Positions 47,166 through 56,519 are shown, counted from the first letter of the stretch. The stretch: DNA of 64,000 nucleotides from Arenimonas donghaensis DSM 18148 = HO3-R19 (GCF_000743535.1 NZ_AVCJ01000012.1:62001-126000); one strand, 5' to 3'. Translations and numbers: made by a program. The notes: generated by a model from the sequence alone, not told the origin.

Positions 47166-48217
47166 GCGTTCAGGCGTTGCATCAGCGTCGCCCTGGCGTC
47201 GGCCATGTTGATTCCCTGTCGTGCCAACCAGTCCGGATCGAACAGGCTTTCGGCGTAACGTTCGCCACGGTCGCACAGCAGGCTCACGATGGCGCCGTGT
47301 TCGCCGCGCTTTCGCATGCCTGCGGCCAGGCGCAGGCAGGCCACCAGGTTGGTGCCCGAACTGCCGCCGTAGCGACGGCCCAGCGCCTGTTCGAGCCACC
47401 AACAGGCGGCGATCGAGTCGGCATCGTCCACTTCTTCGACGGCATCGACCACGTCGTAGATGAAGCCGGGTTCGGCATGGCCCCGACCGATGCCCTCGAC
47501 CAGCGTTGGCTGGCTGGCGACGGCCGCGGCGTCGCGCGTGTGCCAGCCGACGGCGAAAGCGCCGCCGGTGGGTTCGGCGACGCAGACCCGGGTATCCAGG
47601 CGCCGGTAGCGCAGGTAGCGGCCCAGCGTGGCCGAGGTGCCGCCGGTGCCGGCGCCGCAGACCACCCAGGCCGGCTCAGGGTCGGGTTCCAGCGCCAGCT
47701 GGGCCAGGATCGATTCGGCGATGTTGTTGTTGCCGCGCCAGTCGGTGGCGCGTTCGGCCAGGCCGAACTGGTCCAGGTAACACAGCCCTTCGCGGTCGGC
47801 GCGCTCACGCGCCATCCGGCTGGCGTCCAGGCCCGGTGGCAGCAACACGCATTCGGCGCCCAGCGAGCGGATCAGGCGCACCTTGGCTGGCGCCGTGCAG
47901 TCGGGCATCACGGCCTGGAAACGCAGCCCCAGCAGCCGGGCGAACCAGGCTTCGGAAATCGCGGTGCTGCCCGAGGACGCGTCGATGACGCCCTGGCCTT
48001 CGCGCAGACGGCCGTTGCACAGCGCGTACAGGTAAAGCGAACGCGCCAGCCGATGCTTGAGGCTGCCGGTCGGATGCGCCGCCTCGTCCTTGAAGTAGAA
48101 ACGGATGCCCGGGAACGCCGGCAGGTCCAGGCGCAGCAGGTGGGTGTCGGCCGAACGCGCGGCTTCCTGGGCGAGACAGGCCAGGGCCTGCTTGAGCCAG
48201 GTTCGACTGGCGATCAT
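47162..48217 (-). CDS. PLP-dependent cysteine synthase/desulfhydrase family protein
   Basis: This 351-residue fold-type II PLP enzyme has its PLP lysine in HPTGSLKHR, an altered substrate loop DASSGSTAIS (TSGNTG in CysK), and the phosphate loop GAGTGGTSATLG. It resembles the cysteine-synthase-like proteins of the Cds1/desulfhydrase branch rather than CysK or CysM. It may make or break cysteine. It lies in a five-gene overlapping operon with nnrS and ubiD; cysteine-derived sulfide or sulfur supply during NO stress is one possible role (inference). Confidence 0.82.
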   Translation of the reverse strand: MIASRTWLKQALACLAQEAARSADTHLLRLDLPAFPGIRFYFKDEAAHPTGSLKHRLARSLYLYALCNGRLREGQGVIDASSGSTAISEAWFARLLGLRFQAVMPDCTAPAKVRLIRSLGAECVLLPPGLDASRMARERADREGLCYLDQFGLAERATDWRGNNNIAESILAQLALEPDPEPAWVVCGAGTGGTSATLGRYLRYRRLDTRVCVAEPTGGAFAVGWHTRDAAAVASQPTLVEGIGRGHAEPGFIYDVVDAVEEVDDADSIAACWWLEQALGRRYGGSSGTNLVACLRLAAGMRKRGEHGAIVSLLCDRGERYAESLFDPDWLARQGINMADARATLMQRLNA

Positions 48218-50142
48218 GCCGCTGCGGCCTTTTCGATCAAGGCCATCGCCTGGCGTTCGAGGTAGTCGAAATACATCTCGAGATAGCTGATGCCGTTGCC
48301 GGTATCGAGCAGGAAGGGATTCATCAGCGTGTGGCGCAGGATCACCAGGCGGTCGTCGTCTTCGCCGCCAGCGTCGAGCGTGGCCGGGTCCAGGCCCAGG
48401 GCTTCGAGCGCCCGCGTGGTTTCTTCGGCGCCCATCACTTCCGGCTGCAGCGTGGTCATCGACCCGAAGAACTCGCGCGACTGCACCGGCTGCCCTGGGT
48501 CGTAGCTGAGGCTGCGATGGAGGGCGCGGACGAAGCGGTTCATGGTCGCCACGTCGGTGTTGCCGGCAGGGTTGAGCGCCAGGCAGACCAGGTTCGAATC
48601 GGGCTCGAACGGCAGCTTGCAGACCAGGCGTCCCTGCATGCGCGCCGAAAAGCGGGTCGCGGCGGTGCGGAAGGCTTCGGTGGCGACGATGGATTCGCGC
48701 GGCAAGGCGCCGAAGTTCTCGTGGTCCAGCGGCAGCACCTTGTGGGTGACGTAGACCGCGGCCGCGGCGGCGCCGGGCTTGGAGCCTTCCGGGATGTAGC
48801 GTCCCAGCTGGCGGAAACGCTGGAAGTAGTCCGGGCTTTGGTCGGTACTGAACACGTAGTCGGCGTCTTCCGCCAGCAGCTGCATCGCCCGCTGGTCACG
48901 GCACAGGAAGGCGCCGGCACCGTAGGGGATGTAGCCCAGCTTGTGCGGGTCCACCGTGATCGAATCCGCGCGACCCAGTGCCGCGACCGCGGCATGCACT
49001 TCCGGCGCGGGGAAGTCGCGGAACTCCTCGCGCATGTCCTGGAGCGGGCGCAGGCCGCCGTCAGGCTGGCGGAACAGCGTGGTCAGGTAGCCGCCCCAGG
49101 CGGCATCGACGTGCACGGCGAACCCCAGGCCATGTCCAGCCCAGCGCTCGCGAGCATCCACCAGTTCGTGCAGCGGATCGATGGTGCCGAACTCGGTGCT
49201 GCCCATCACGCCGACCACCATCAGCACGGGCTCCCGTTCGCGCTGGCAGCGCGCCAGCATTTCCTCCAGGGCGTCGGTATCGGTGCGCATGCCGCGTTCG
49301 GGCACGAGCTGCAGCTGGGCGCGGCCCAGCCCGGTCAGTTTCATGCCCTTGGACCAGGAGTAGTGGGCGGTGACCGGGGCGAAGACGCGGGGGGAACGCA
49401 AATCCGGGTGTGCGGCAAGGAAGCCGGCCAGGCCCAGGCTTTCGAGGCGGTGGCCGGCCAGCCGCGCACGCCACTGCCGGCGTTCGCGCGGCGGGCAGGA
49501 AGCCAGGAAAGCGTTCCACTGGTCGACCAGCGCCACCACCGACTTCGAATCCAGGTTGAACGCGCTCCAGTCGTCATCGGGCAGGACGATGCCCGGCGGC
49601 GCCGACGCTCGCAGCGCCACCGGGAACGCCTTGCAGGCCAGGGCCAGGCGCAGGGCCTGGAAGTTGGCGAGGGTGCCACCCGAGGTCAGGTGGCCGAAAG
49701 CGCAATCGGGTCGCGCGGGGTCGTCCACGTAACCGAACATCCGGGCCAGCTGCAGCCCGGCCTTGAGCTCCATGTCGATCGTCACCGGCGCCGCGTCGAT
49801 GCTGACGTTGTTCGGGTTGTACGGCAGGGTCAGGAACTGGGCCGCCAGGCCGGGAAGCAGCAGGTCCGACACCATGTGGCCGATGTAACGCGGGCTGTGG
49901 AAGGGCACGGACCGCTTGAGCGAAGCCGACAGCGCATGCAGCTCCCGGCGCATGCGCGCCTCGAAGTCGCGGAAGGCCGGTTCGCCGGCGGCGCCGGTCG
50001 GGATCGCGGGTGGGTCCTCGGGATGGACGTTGCGGCGCCAGTAAACGTGGTCGCGCAGGAACTCGACGACGAGCTTTTCCAGCAGGGCGTCGTTTTCGCC
50101 ATAGGGGCCGAGGAAACAGGGGTGGATGGACGGTGAGGTCAT
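48214..50142 (-). CDS. TyrDC-like group II PLP-dependent amino-acid decarboxylase
   Basis: This 642-residue decarboxylase is longer than GadB and close in length and layout to the enterococcal tyrosine decarboxylase. Shared landmarks are RYIGHMVSDLLLPGLAA, HYSWSKGMKLTGLG, VVGVMGSTEFGTIDPLHEL, VHVDAAWGGY and the PLP lysine in TVDPHKLGYIPYGAG. Aromatic amino acids (tyrosine or similar) are the likely substrates, but this is inference. The ATG at 50142 overlaps the SirB2 stop, and its stop overlaps the next gene. A role in acid or redox stress under denitrification would fit its FNR-linked operon. Confidence 0.85.
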   Translation of the reverse strand: MTSPSIHPCFLGPYGENDALLEKLVVEFLRDHVYWRRNVHPEDPPAIPTGAAGEPAFRDFEARMRRELHALSASLKRSVPFHSPRYIGHMVSDLLLPGLAAQFLTLPYNPNNVSIDAAPVTIDMELKAGLQLARMFGYVDDPARPDCAFGHLTSGGTLANFQALRLALACKAFPVALRASAPPGIVLPDDDWSAFNLDSKSVVALVDQWNAFLASCPPRERRQWRARLAGHRLESLGLAGFLAAHPDLRSPRVFAPVTAHYSWSKGMKLTGLGRAQLQLVPERGMRTDTDALEEMLARCQREREPVLMVVGVMGSTEFGTIDPLHELVDARERWAGHGLGFAVHVDAAWGGYLTTLFRQPDGGLRPLQDMREEFRDFPAPEVHAAVAALGRADSITVDPHKLGYIPYGAGAFLCRDQRAMQLLAEDADYVFSTDQSPDYFQRFRQLGRYIPEGSKPGAAAAAVYVTHKVLPLDHENFGALPRESIVATEAFRTAATRFSARMQGRLVCKLPFEPDSNLVCLALNPAGNTDVATMNRFVRALHRSLSYDPGQPVQSREFFGSMTTLQPEVMGAEETTRALEALGLDPATLDAGGEDDDRLVILRHTLMNPFLLDTGNGISYLEMYFDYLERQAMALIEKAAAA

Positions 50143-50540
50143 GTCGCCAGCCCCTGCAGGATGCCCAGCGGGTGGTGCGCACGGGCGACGAAATACATGA
50201 AGGCGAAGGTCGCCAGTGCGCCGGCGTAGAACAGCGCCCGCGCGCGAGGGCTGCGCGCGCGCTTGAGCGCCAGGCTGCCCAGAACGACGTAAAGCACCAG
50301 CAGGGCCAGCTTCACCGACAGCCAGGGCACGACGAAGGGGTTGAGCTTGAGCGCGGTGAGCAGCATCAGCGCCGCCGTCAGCAGCACCGTGTCGATGGTG
50401 TAGCTCAGGTAGCGCAGGGGTGCCACCATCGCCCACTTCACGCCGGCCAGGACCAGGGCGCCCCGCACCGCGAACAGGCCGACGCTGGCCAGCACCGCGG
50501 CGATGTGCACCATCTTTATCTGGAAGTAGAACTCGATCAT
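50139..50540 (-). CDS. SirB2-family membrane protein
   Basis: This 133-residue protein has four membrane segments starting FYFQIKMVHIAAVLASVGLFAVRG, the SirB2 pattern. The family's function is unknown; members are found in Salmonella and in many respiratory gene clusters. It lies between nnrS and the decarboxylase with overlapping ends, so it is part of the same transcript. The ATG at 50540 gives the normal family N-terminus. Confidence 0.85.
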   Translation of the reverse strand: MIEFYFQIKMVHIAAVLASVGLFAVRGALVLAGVKWAMVAPLRYLSYTIDTVLLTAALMLLTALKLNPFVVPWLSVKLALLVLYVVLGSLALKRARSPRARALFYAGALATFAFMYFVARAHHPLGILQGLAT

Positions 50541-50550
50541 CGACAGGTCC

Positions 50551-51756
50551 TCAGCCCGGGCGCCCGTCGGCACGCGGCGTGGCATAGATCCATAGCGAAC
50601 GCATCACCCAGGGCAGGAACACCAGCACCCAGCCGATGCTTGCGGCGAGGAACCAGGGCGCCGGGTTGGCGGCCAGCTCCGAGCCCACGCGCACCACCGC
50701 CACGACCTGCATGCCGATGAAGGCCAGCGCCGGGATATTGCCCAGCACCAGCGGCCGGCCCGAATGGCCCTGGGTGACACGCGTCACCATCGCCACCAGC
50801 AGGCTGCCGAAGAAACCGATGGACACGGCATGCACCGGGCCGCGGCCCAGGGTGAATTCGCCGGTGCCGAAGAACCAAAGGCTCTGCGCGGCGTACAGGG
50901 CCAGCGCGATCGGCAGCCAGGCATAGCCAATGAACAACACGCGCAGCAGCGGCGGCGCCTTGGCGCGCGGCCACCAGCGCCACAGCGCCAGGCCGGTGAT
51001 CGCCAGCAGCGGCAGGTCGACCAGCCACAGCCACTGGTACAAATGCGCCAGCTCAAGCGCCAGGTGGCCAAGCCACAGGGGCCAACTGGCGGCGAGCAGC
51101 CACATCGGACGCCATGACCGGTACCCGGCCACCACGTTGCCCGCGAAGAACGGGAACATGCGGTGCGCCACCGTCGAATAGACCGGCACCAGCAGCCCGA
51201 AGGTGCCGATCTTGAGCATCGCGAAGGCCAGCCGCGGTTCCTGGGGAAAGTGCAGGTAGGCAACGAAGGCCAGCAGGCCGGCCAGGCCCATCAGCAGGCC
51301 GGCGAAGCAGGACACGGCGTGCCAGTTGCCGCTGCGGTCCCGCGCCAGCCAGCCGGCCAGTACGGCCATCGCCGCGATCCAGCCGGCGAGCGTGTTGACC
51401 ACGCCGATGTGCAGCAACAGGGCGGATCCGGTCACCAGTCCGAGCAGGGTCAGCCCCTGGCCCAGCACCAGGCCCAGGCCCACCGGCAGGTAGTGCCAGC
51501 GACTGGCCTCGGCCTGCGCCATCCAGCGCGGGAACACCGTCAGCAGGAAGCCGAAGATGAAGGTCGGCAGCACCTGGTACTGCATGATGAAGGCATGCAT
51601 CCATCCCGCCGGCACCGCCGGCGCGGGCAGCAGGCCGCCCAGCCAGCCGGTCCACCAGGCCATCGCCGCCAGCACGTTGGCGGCGCCGATGAAGAACAGC
51701 AGGCGATGCGGCGCGGCGGCCAGCGGAAACGGAGCGGGGAGGGCGGCGACGGCCAT
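50551..51756 (-). CDS. nnrS: NnrS-family haem-copper membrane protein
   Basis: This 401-residue inner-membrane protein has about twelve hydrophobic segments. NnrS proteins bind haem and copper and protect cells from NO and its iron complexes (family knowledge). Histidines in HAFIMQYQVLPTFIFGFLLT, STVAHRMFPFF and GRGPVHAVSIGFFGSLL fit the family. It is first gene of a five-gene operon (nnrS-sirB2-decarboxylase-PLP enzyme-ubiD), with an FNR box 58 bases upstream. The ATG at 51756 precedes the first conserved helix. Confidence 0.93.
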   Translation of the reverse strand: MAVAALPAPFPLAAAPHRLLFFIGAANVLAAMAWWTGWLGGLLPAPAVPAGWMHAFIMQYQVLPTFIFGFLLTVFPRWMAQAEASRWHYLPVGLGLVLGQGLTLLGLVTGSALLLHIGVVNTLAGWIAAMAVLAGWLARDRSGNWHAVSCFAGLLMGLAGLLAFVAYLHFPQEPRLAFAMLKIGTFGLLVPVYSTVAHRMFPFFAGNVVAGYRSWRPMWLLAASWPLWLGHLALELAHLYQWLWLVDLPLLAITGLALWRWWPRAKAPPLLRVLFIGYAWLPIALALYAAQSLWFFGTGEFTLGRGPVHAVSIGFFGSLLVAMVTRVTQGHSGRPLVLGNIPALAFIGMQVVAVVRVGSELAANPAPWFLAASIGWVLVFLPWVMRSLWIYATPRADGRPG

Positions 51757-51813
51757 GTCGGGAGTCCTGGAACCAACGTGGCCCCACTGTCGCCCGCCGG
51801 ACGGCCGGGCGCC

Positions 51814-51827
51814 TTGACGCAAGTCAT
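51814..51827 (-). promoter_or_regulatory. FNR box upstream of nnrS
   Basis: TTGACGCAAGTCAT lies 58 bases from the nnrS ATG, between nnrS and the norZ terminator. The outer right base departs from the consensus. Confidence 0.75.
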
Positions 51828-51844
51828 TCGCATCGCCCATGGGC

Positions 51845-51872
51845 AAAAAAAAGGGGCCACCGAAGTGGCCCC
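51845..51872 (-). terminator. Intrinsic terminator of norZ
   Basis: On the minus strand, GGGGCCAC-ttcg-GTGGCCCC is followed by eight T residues. It lies 29 bases past the norZ stop and separates it from the nnrS operon, so nnrS relies on its own promoter. Confidence 0.93.
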
Positions 51873-51900
51873 GTCAATCACGCTTCGGAGAAACCAGGGA

Positions 51901-54180
51901 TCAGCGTGCCGATTCCGTGGCGCCATCCACGGGCACCGGTACCGATTTCGGGGCGATCCACAGGCGCAGTACGAACCAGGCCAGGGCCAGGGCACCGACG
52001 CTGAAGAGCGTATCGCCGGGCACGCGCATCCAGACCAGCATGTCCACGATCGGCTGCTGCATGAACTCGGCCGAACGCGCGAACCAGTAGCCATGGTTCA
52101 TCGCCGCGTTGACCTGCAGGATGCCCAGCGGCAGCAGGGTGAACAGCGCCATGCCCGACAGGCCGATGTTGAGCGACCAGAACGCGGTGCGCAGCGGCGC
52201 TTCGGGCCAGATCGCCTGCGGCTTCATGCCGCGCAGGCAGAACAGCATCAGGCCGATGCCGAGCATGCCGTACACGCCGAACAGCGCGGTGTGGCCATGC
52301 AGCGGGGTCAGGTTCAGGCCCTGCATGTAGTACAGCGGCAGCGGCGGGTTGATGAGGAACCCGAACAGGCCGGCGCCCACGAGGTTCCAGAACGCCACCG
52401 CGACGAAGAACAGGATCGGCCACTTGTAGCGCTGCATCCACGGCGTCGACTTGCCCAGCTTGAAGGTGTGGTACGCCTCGAAGCCGACATAGGCCAGCGG
52501 CACCACTTCCAGGGCGGAGAACGAGGCTCCCAGCGCGATCACCGCGGTCGGCGTGCCGGTGAAGTACAGGTGGTGCAGGGTGCCCAGCACGCCGCCGGCC
52601 ATGAACACGATGGTGGCGAAGAGCACGGCGATCGTCGCCGTCGTGGTCTTGATCAGGCCCAGCTTGGTGAACAGGAAGGCGATGACGGCGGTGGCGAACA
52701 CTTCGAAGAAGCCTTCGACCCACAGATGCACGACCCACCAGCGCCAGTATTCGACCATCGACAGGTGGGTGTGTTCGCCCCAGAGCAGGCCGGCGCCGTA
52801 GAACAGGCCGATCGCGACGGTGGAGAGGAACAGCAGGGTGGTGATGGACTTGGACTCGCCGCCCATGCGGATGGCCGGCACCAGGCAGCGGCCCACCAGC
52901 GTCAGCCAGATGCCCAGGCCCAGGAACAGGAACCACTGCCAGAAGCGGCCCAGGTCCACGTACTCCCAGCCCTGGTGGCCGAACCAGAAGTTGTTGGCCA
53001 GCCCCAGCTTCTGCATCACCGCGAACCACTGGCCCGCGAACGAACCGACCACGATGATGATCAGGCAGACCCAGAGCACGTTGACGCCCAGCGCCTGGTA
53101 CTTGGGTTCATGCCCGGAAATCGCCGGTCCGATGTACAGGCCCATGCCCAGCCAGGCAGTGGCGATCCACAGCACCGCCAGCTGCGTGTGCCAGGTGCGG
53201 GTCAGCGAGTAGGGCAGGATTTCCGACAGCGCGAAACCGTAGAAGTCCTGGCCTTCGACCTGATAGTGCGCGGTCATCGCGCCGAGCAGGATCTGGGTGA
53301 GGAACAGAGCGACCACGAGCCAGAAATACTTCGCGGTGGCCTTCATCGACGGCGTCACCTTCACTTCGGCGAGCGGGTCGGTCAGCGGCAGCTTCGGGTC
53401 CTCGTCGCGCTCGTGGTTGACGGCGTAGTGCCAGCCGAGCAGGGCGATGCCGGCGATCAGGAACAGCACGCTGAAGACGGTCCACATCAGCAGGTTCGAC
53501 GGCGGCTCGTTGCCCACCAGCGGGTCGTAGGGCCAGTTGTTGGTGTAACTGATCTCCTTGCCCGGGCGCTGCGTCACCGCGGTCCAGGACGTCCACCAGT
53601 AAAAGGCCGTCATCTGCCGGCGGTGCTCGGCGTCGGCGACCGTGGCTTCCTTCATCGCATAGGCTTCGCGCAGCGACCGGGTGGCCGGGTCGTTGCTGAA
53701 CAGGCTCTGGTAGTGCGCGGAGACGTTGTTGATGGCCGCCAGGCGGTCGTCGTCGATGACGATGGTGCCGTTGGCCTCGTCGAAGGTGTTGGTGCGCAGC
53801 ATGTCCTGCAGACGCGACTGCAACGCGGCCTGTTCGGGCTTGCCCAGGGCGTCGTAGCCGGGGGCGGAGTACTCGGCGCGGGCCCAGCGGTCGAGGATCT
53901 CGACGGCTTCGCGATGCAGCCAGTCGGCGGTCCAGTCGGGCGCGACGTAACCGCCGTGTCCCCAGATGGATCCCAATTGCTGGCCACCGATGGACTGCCA
54001 GACCACGCGGCCGGTCTGGATGTCGTCGCGGGTGAAGACCACCTCGCCGGAGGTGGTGACCACCTGTTCCGGTATCGGGGGCATGACGCGGTGGATTTCG
54101 CTGCCTACCCAAAGCAGGGCGGAAAACGAAACCACCAGCAGGGCGGCAAGGCCCAACCACAGTTTCTTGGTGCTGCTCAT
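51901..54180 (-). CDS. norZ: Quinol-dependent nitric oxide reductase (qNOR)
   Basis: This 759-residue single-subunit NO reductase has the N-terminal fused NorC-like extension lacking a haem c motif (VVWQSIGGQQLGSIWGHGGYVAPDW) and about fourteen membrane helices. Metal-site histidines and glutamates appear in TRTWHTQLAVLWIATAWLGMGLY, EHTHLSMVEYWRWWVVHLWVEGFFEVFAT and the LHHLYFTGTP loop. It takes electrons from quinol and makes N2O. It is transcribed alone, with an FNR box 55 bases upstream and a terminator behind. Its need for ubiquinol without oxygen links it to ubiTUV. Confidence 0.96.
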   Translation of the reverse strand: MSSTKKLWLGLAALLVVSFSALLWVGSEIHRVMPPIPEQVVTTSGEVVFTRDDIQTGRVVWQSIGGQQLGSIWGHGGYVAPDWTADWLHREAVEILDRWARAEYSAPGYDALGKPEQAALQSRLQDMLRTNTFDEANGTIVIDDDRLAAINNVSAHYQSLFSNDPATRSLREAYAMKEATVADAEHRRQMTAFYWWTSWTAVTQRPGKEISYTNNWPYDPLVGNEPPSNLLMWTVFSVLFLIAGIALLGWHYAVNHERDEDPKLPLTDPLAEVKVTPSMKATAKYFWLVVALFLTQILLGAMTAHYQVEGQDFYGFALSEILPYSLTRTWHTQLAVLWIATAWLGMGLYIGPAISGHEPKYQALGVNVLWVCLIIIVVGSFAGQWFAVMQKLGLANNFWFGHQGWEYVDLGRFWQWFLFLGLGIWLTLVGRCLVPAIRMGGESKSITTLLFLSTVAIGLFYGAGLLWGEHTHLSMVEYWRWWVVHLWVEGFFEVFATAVIAFLFTKLGLIKTTTATIAVLFATIVFMAGGVLGTLHHLYFTGTPTAVIALGASFSALEVVPLAYVGFEAYHTFKLGKSTPWMQRYKWPILFFVAVAFWNLVGAGLFGFLINPPLPLYYMQGLNLTPLHGHTALFGVYGMLGIGLMLFCLRGMKPQAIWPEAPLRTAFWSLNIGLSGMALFTLLPLGILQVNAAMNHGYWFARSAEFMQQPIVDMLVWMRVPGDTLFSVGALALAWFVLRLWIAPKSVPVPVDGATESAR

Positions 54181-54234
54181 GACGACTCTCCTTGCAGGAT
54201 GCCGTCATGGTCCGGACCTGGCCCGGACCCGTCA

Positions 54235-54248
54235 CTGACACAGGTCAA
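54235..54248 (-). promoter_or_regulatory. FNR box upstream of norZ
   Basis: CTGACACAGGTCAA lies 55 bases from the norZ ATG. One outer base differs from TTGAC. The same spacing is seen for ccoN and ubiU. Confidence 0.75.
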
Positions 54249-54257
54249 GCGGCCCCC

Positions 54258-54337
54258 TTGTGGGAGGGACTTCAGTCCCGAAGCCCTTAGCTCTTGGCCT
54301 GTGGTCAAGAGCATCGGGACTCAAGTCCCTCCCACAA
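54258..54337. repeat. REP-like palindrome, family A
   Basis: The arms TTGTGGGAGGGACTTCAGTC and its complement (one mismatch, ACTCAAGT) are separated by about 34 bases that contain a smaller GGCCTGTGGTC stem. It sits between norZ and fnr. Confidence 0.88.
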
Positions 54338-54346
54338 GGGCGCGGG

Positions 54347-55096
54347 CTAGTTGCGCAGGACGGCCATGGCCAGGGCTTCGAGGCGGTCGCGGTCGATGAT
54401 TTCCAGTTCGCGGCGGTCGACCTTGACCATGCCCTCTTCCTGCAGGCGCCGCAGCACCCGGCTCACCGTTTCCGGGGCCAGCCGCAGGTAGTTGGCGATG
54501 TCGGTGCGGGTCATGGTCAGGTGCAGGCGCGTGCCGGAGAACCCGCGTTGGGCGAAGCGCCGCGACAGCGCCACCAGGAAGGCGGCCATGCGCTGGTCGG
54601 CGCTGTAGTCCCCGGCCAGCAGGGCGGCCTTGCCGATGTCCTGGCTGAGCAGCCGGAACAGCTGGGCCTGCAGCCCGGGCATGCGCGTGGCCAGCAGCGC
54701 CATCTTCGGGAACGAGAACCGGCACAGCATCACCGTGTCCAGCGCCACCGCATTGCAGGGGTAGCGCGACTGGCTGATGGCATTGAGCCCGATGATCTCG
54801 CCCGGCAGGTGGAAGCCCAGCACCTGTTCGTGGCCGGTGGCGTCGAGCACGTAGGTCTTGACCGTGCCGGCGCGAACGGCGGCGATGGCGTTGAACTCGT
54901 CGCCCTCGCGGAAAATGTGTTCGCCTTCGTGGAATGGGCCGACGTGTTCGACCAGCACGTGCAGGTCCATCAGGTCCGACTTGTTGTACCCCTGGGACAG
55001 GCAGGCGTCGGAGAACGCACAGGTGCTGCAGAAATGAAGGGCGTCGCCGTCGTCGGCGATGGGATTGTGCCGGGGTCGGCGCGCCGTGGGGCTCAC
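54347..55096 (-). CDS. fnr: FNR/ANR-type oxygen-sensing regulator (paralogue 2)
   Basis: This 249-residue activator has C23, C26, C32 (FCSTCAFSDAC) and C125 (VMLCRF), exactly the FNR spacing, so it should bind an oxygen-labile [4Fe-4S] cluster. The sensor barrel is at about 45-160. MTRTDIANYLRLAPETVSRVLRRL is the helix-turn-helix with the E-x-x-S-R contacts for TTGAT. GFHLPGEIIGLNAI and RRFAQRGFS are strongly FNR-like. It starts at GTG 55096, 20 bases after hemN, a common FNR/ANR arrangement. It is the more FNR-like of the two paralogues and the best candidate for the boxes nearby. Confidence 0.95.
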   Translation of the reverse strand: MSPTARRPRHNPIADDGDALHFCSTCAFSDACLSQGYNKSDLMDLHVLVEHVGPFHEGEHIFREGDEFNAIAAVRAGTVKTYVLDATGHEQVLGFHLPGEIIGLNAISQSRYPCNAVALDTVMLCRFSFPKMALLATRMPGLQAQLFRLLSQDIGKAALLAGDYSADQRMAAFLVALSRRFAQRGFSGTRLHLTMTRTDIANYLRLAPETVSRVLRRLQEEGMVKVDRRELEIIDRDRLEALAMAVLRN

Positions 55097-55115
55097 GCGG
55101 ACGGCCCTTCGGGGT

Positions 55116-56519
55116 TCAGATGGCCTTGGAGAACCGGGTCGGTTCGGCCTGGGGCTGGTGCAGGTAGCGATCGAAACATGCGGCGATGATACGCAGCAGC
55201 AGGCGGCCGCGCGAGGTGGCCCTGATCCGGGTCGCCGACACGTCCACCAGGCCATCGGCCTTGAGTGGGGCCAGGCGGGCCAGTTCCTGGGCGAAATAGC
55301 GCCCGAAATCGATCTCGTGGCGCTCTTCCAGCGCCGGGATGTCCACTTCGCCCTGGCACATCAGCTGCTGGATCAGGTCGGCGCGCAGCTCGTCGTCGGC
55401 GTCGAGCTGCATGCCGCGCCAGGTCGGCAGGTGGCCGTTGTCGATGGCGATTTCCCAGCTCGGCAGGTCGCGCGGGTTCTGGCTGTAGGTGCCCCCGACG
55501 TGGCTGATGGCGCTGACGCCCAGCCCGACCAGGTCGCAGTCGGCGTGGGTGGTGTAGCCCATGAAGTTGCGGTGCAGGCCACCCCGCTCCTGGGCGACGG
55601 ACAGGTCGTCTTCGGGCAGGGCGAAATGGTCCATGCCGACGTAGCGGTAGCCGGCCGCCGACAGCTTCTCGATGGCCAGCTGCAGCAGGCCCAGCTTGTC
55701 TTCGGGGCTGGGCAGCTGGGAGGGGTCTATCTGCTTTTGCGGGCGGAACAGCTGCGGCATGTGGGCGTAGCTGTACACGGCCAGGCGGTCGGGTCGGGTG
55801 GCGATGACCGTGTCCAGGGTCTTGCCGAAGCCGGCCCGGGTCTGCAGCGGCAGGCCGTAGATCAGGTCCACGTTCACCGAGCGGAAGCCGTGCTGCCGGC
55901 AGGCGTCGATCACCGCCTGGGTTTCCTCGACCGACTGGATCCGGTTCACCGCCGCCTGCACCGTCGGGTCGAAGTCCTGCACGCCCAGGCTGGCGCGGTT
56001 GAAGCCCATGAAGGCCAGAGCCTCGATGTCGCCCTTGTCGACGAAGCGCGGGTCGAGTTCGATCGAAAAATCGCGCGCCGGCGATTGGCTGAAGCGGAAA
56101 TGGGTATCCAGGCTTTCGAGCAGTTCGCCGATCTGGCCGGCGCTGAAGAAATTCGGGGTGCCGCCGCCCAGGTGCAGCTGGATCACTTCGCGGTCGCGGT
56201 CGAACAGCGGTCCCAGCATCGCCACCTCGCGCACCAGGCGCGCCAGGTAGGTACCGGCCCGGGCCTTGTCGCGGGTGATGATGCGGTTGCAGCCGCAGTA
56301 GAAACACGGACTGAAGCAGAAGGGCACGTGCGCGTAGAGCGACAGTCGGCGCGGGATCGGGTCGTCGTTGCTCAGCCGGGCCGCTCGGGCGAACTCGGCC
56401 GCCCCGAAGCCCGGCGTGAACTGCGGCGCGGTCGGGTAAGACGTATAGCGCGGACCGGGCCGGTCGTAGCGGCGCAGCAGGTCGGCATCGAAGGGAGGGA
56501 TTGCGGCCATGGCAGGCAT
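55116..56519 (-). CDS. hemN: Oxygen-independent coproporphyrinogen III oxidase
   Basis: This 467-residue radical-SAM enzyme makes protoporphyrinogen IX without oxygen. The SAM cluster motif is in PFCFSPCFYCGCNRI (C-x3-C-x2-C), preceded by YTSYPTAPQF and SLYAHVPFC; LHLGGGTPNF and GFNRASLGVQDF follow. Length is typical of HemN rather than HemW. The ATG at 56519 or 56510 may be used. An FNR box lies 27 bases upstream and fnr follows downstream. It provides haem for the cytochromes encoded nearby. Confidence 0.96.
   Translation of the reverse strand: MPAMAAIPPFDADLLRRYDRPGPRYTSYPTAPQFTPGFGAAEFARAARLSNDDPIPRRLSLYAHVPFCFSPCFYCGCNRIITRDKARAGTYLARLVREVAMLGPLFDRDREVIQLHLGGGTPNFFSAGQIGELLESLDTHFRFSQSPARDFSIELDPRFVDKGDIEALAFMGFNRASLGVQDFDPTVQAAVNRIQSVEETQAVIDACRQHGFRSVNVDLIYGLPLQTRAGFGKTLDTVIATRPDRLAVYSYAHMPQLFRPQKQIDPSQLPSPEDKLGLLQLAIEKLSAAGYRYVGMDHFALPEDDLSVAQERGGLHRNFMGYTTHADCDLVGLGVSAISHVGGTYSQNPRDLPSWEIAIDNGHLPTWRGMQLDADDELRADLIQQLMCQGEVDIPALEERHEIDFGRYFAQELARLAPLKADGLVDVSATRIRATSRGRLLLRIIAACFDRYLHQPQAEPTRFSKAI

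Noticed and set aside
51163-54399. A 1078-codon plus-strand frame antisense to norZ and nnrS
   Set aside because: Its product is a run of Q, H, R and A without domains, typical of high-GC antisense frames. The minus-strand genes are well-known families.
55116-56519. HemW-like protein rather than HemN
   Set aside because: Length, the CFSPCFYCGC motif, the FNR box and the link to fnr all favour HemN.
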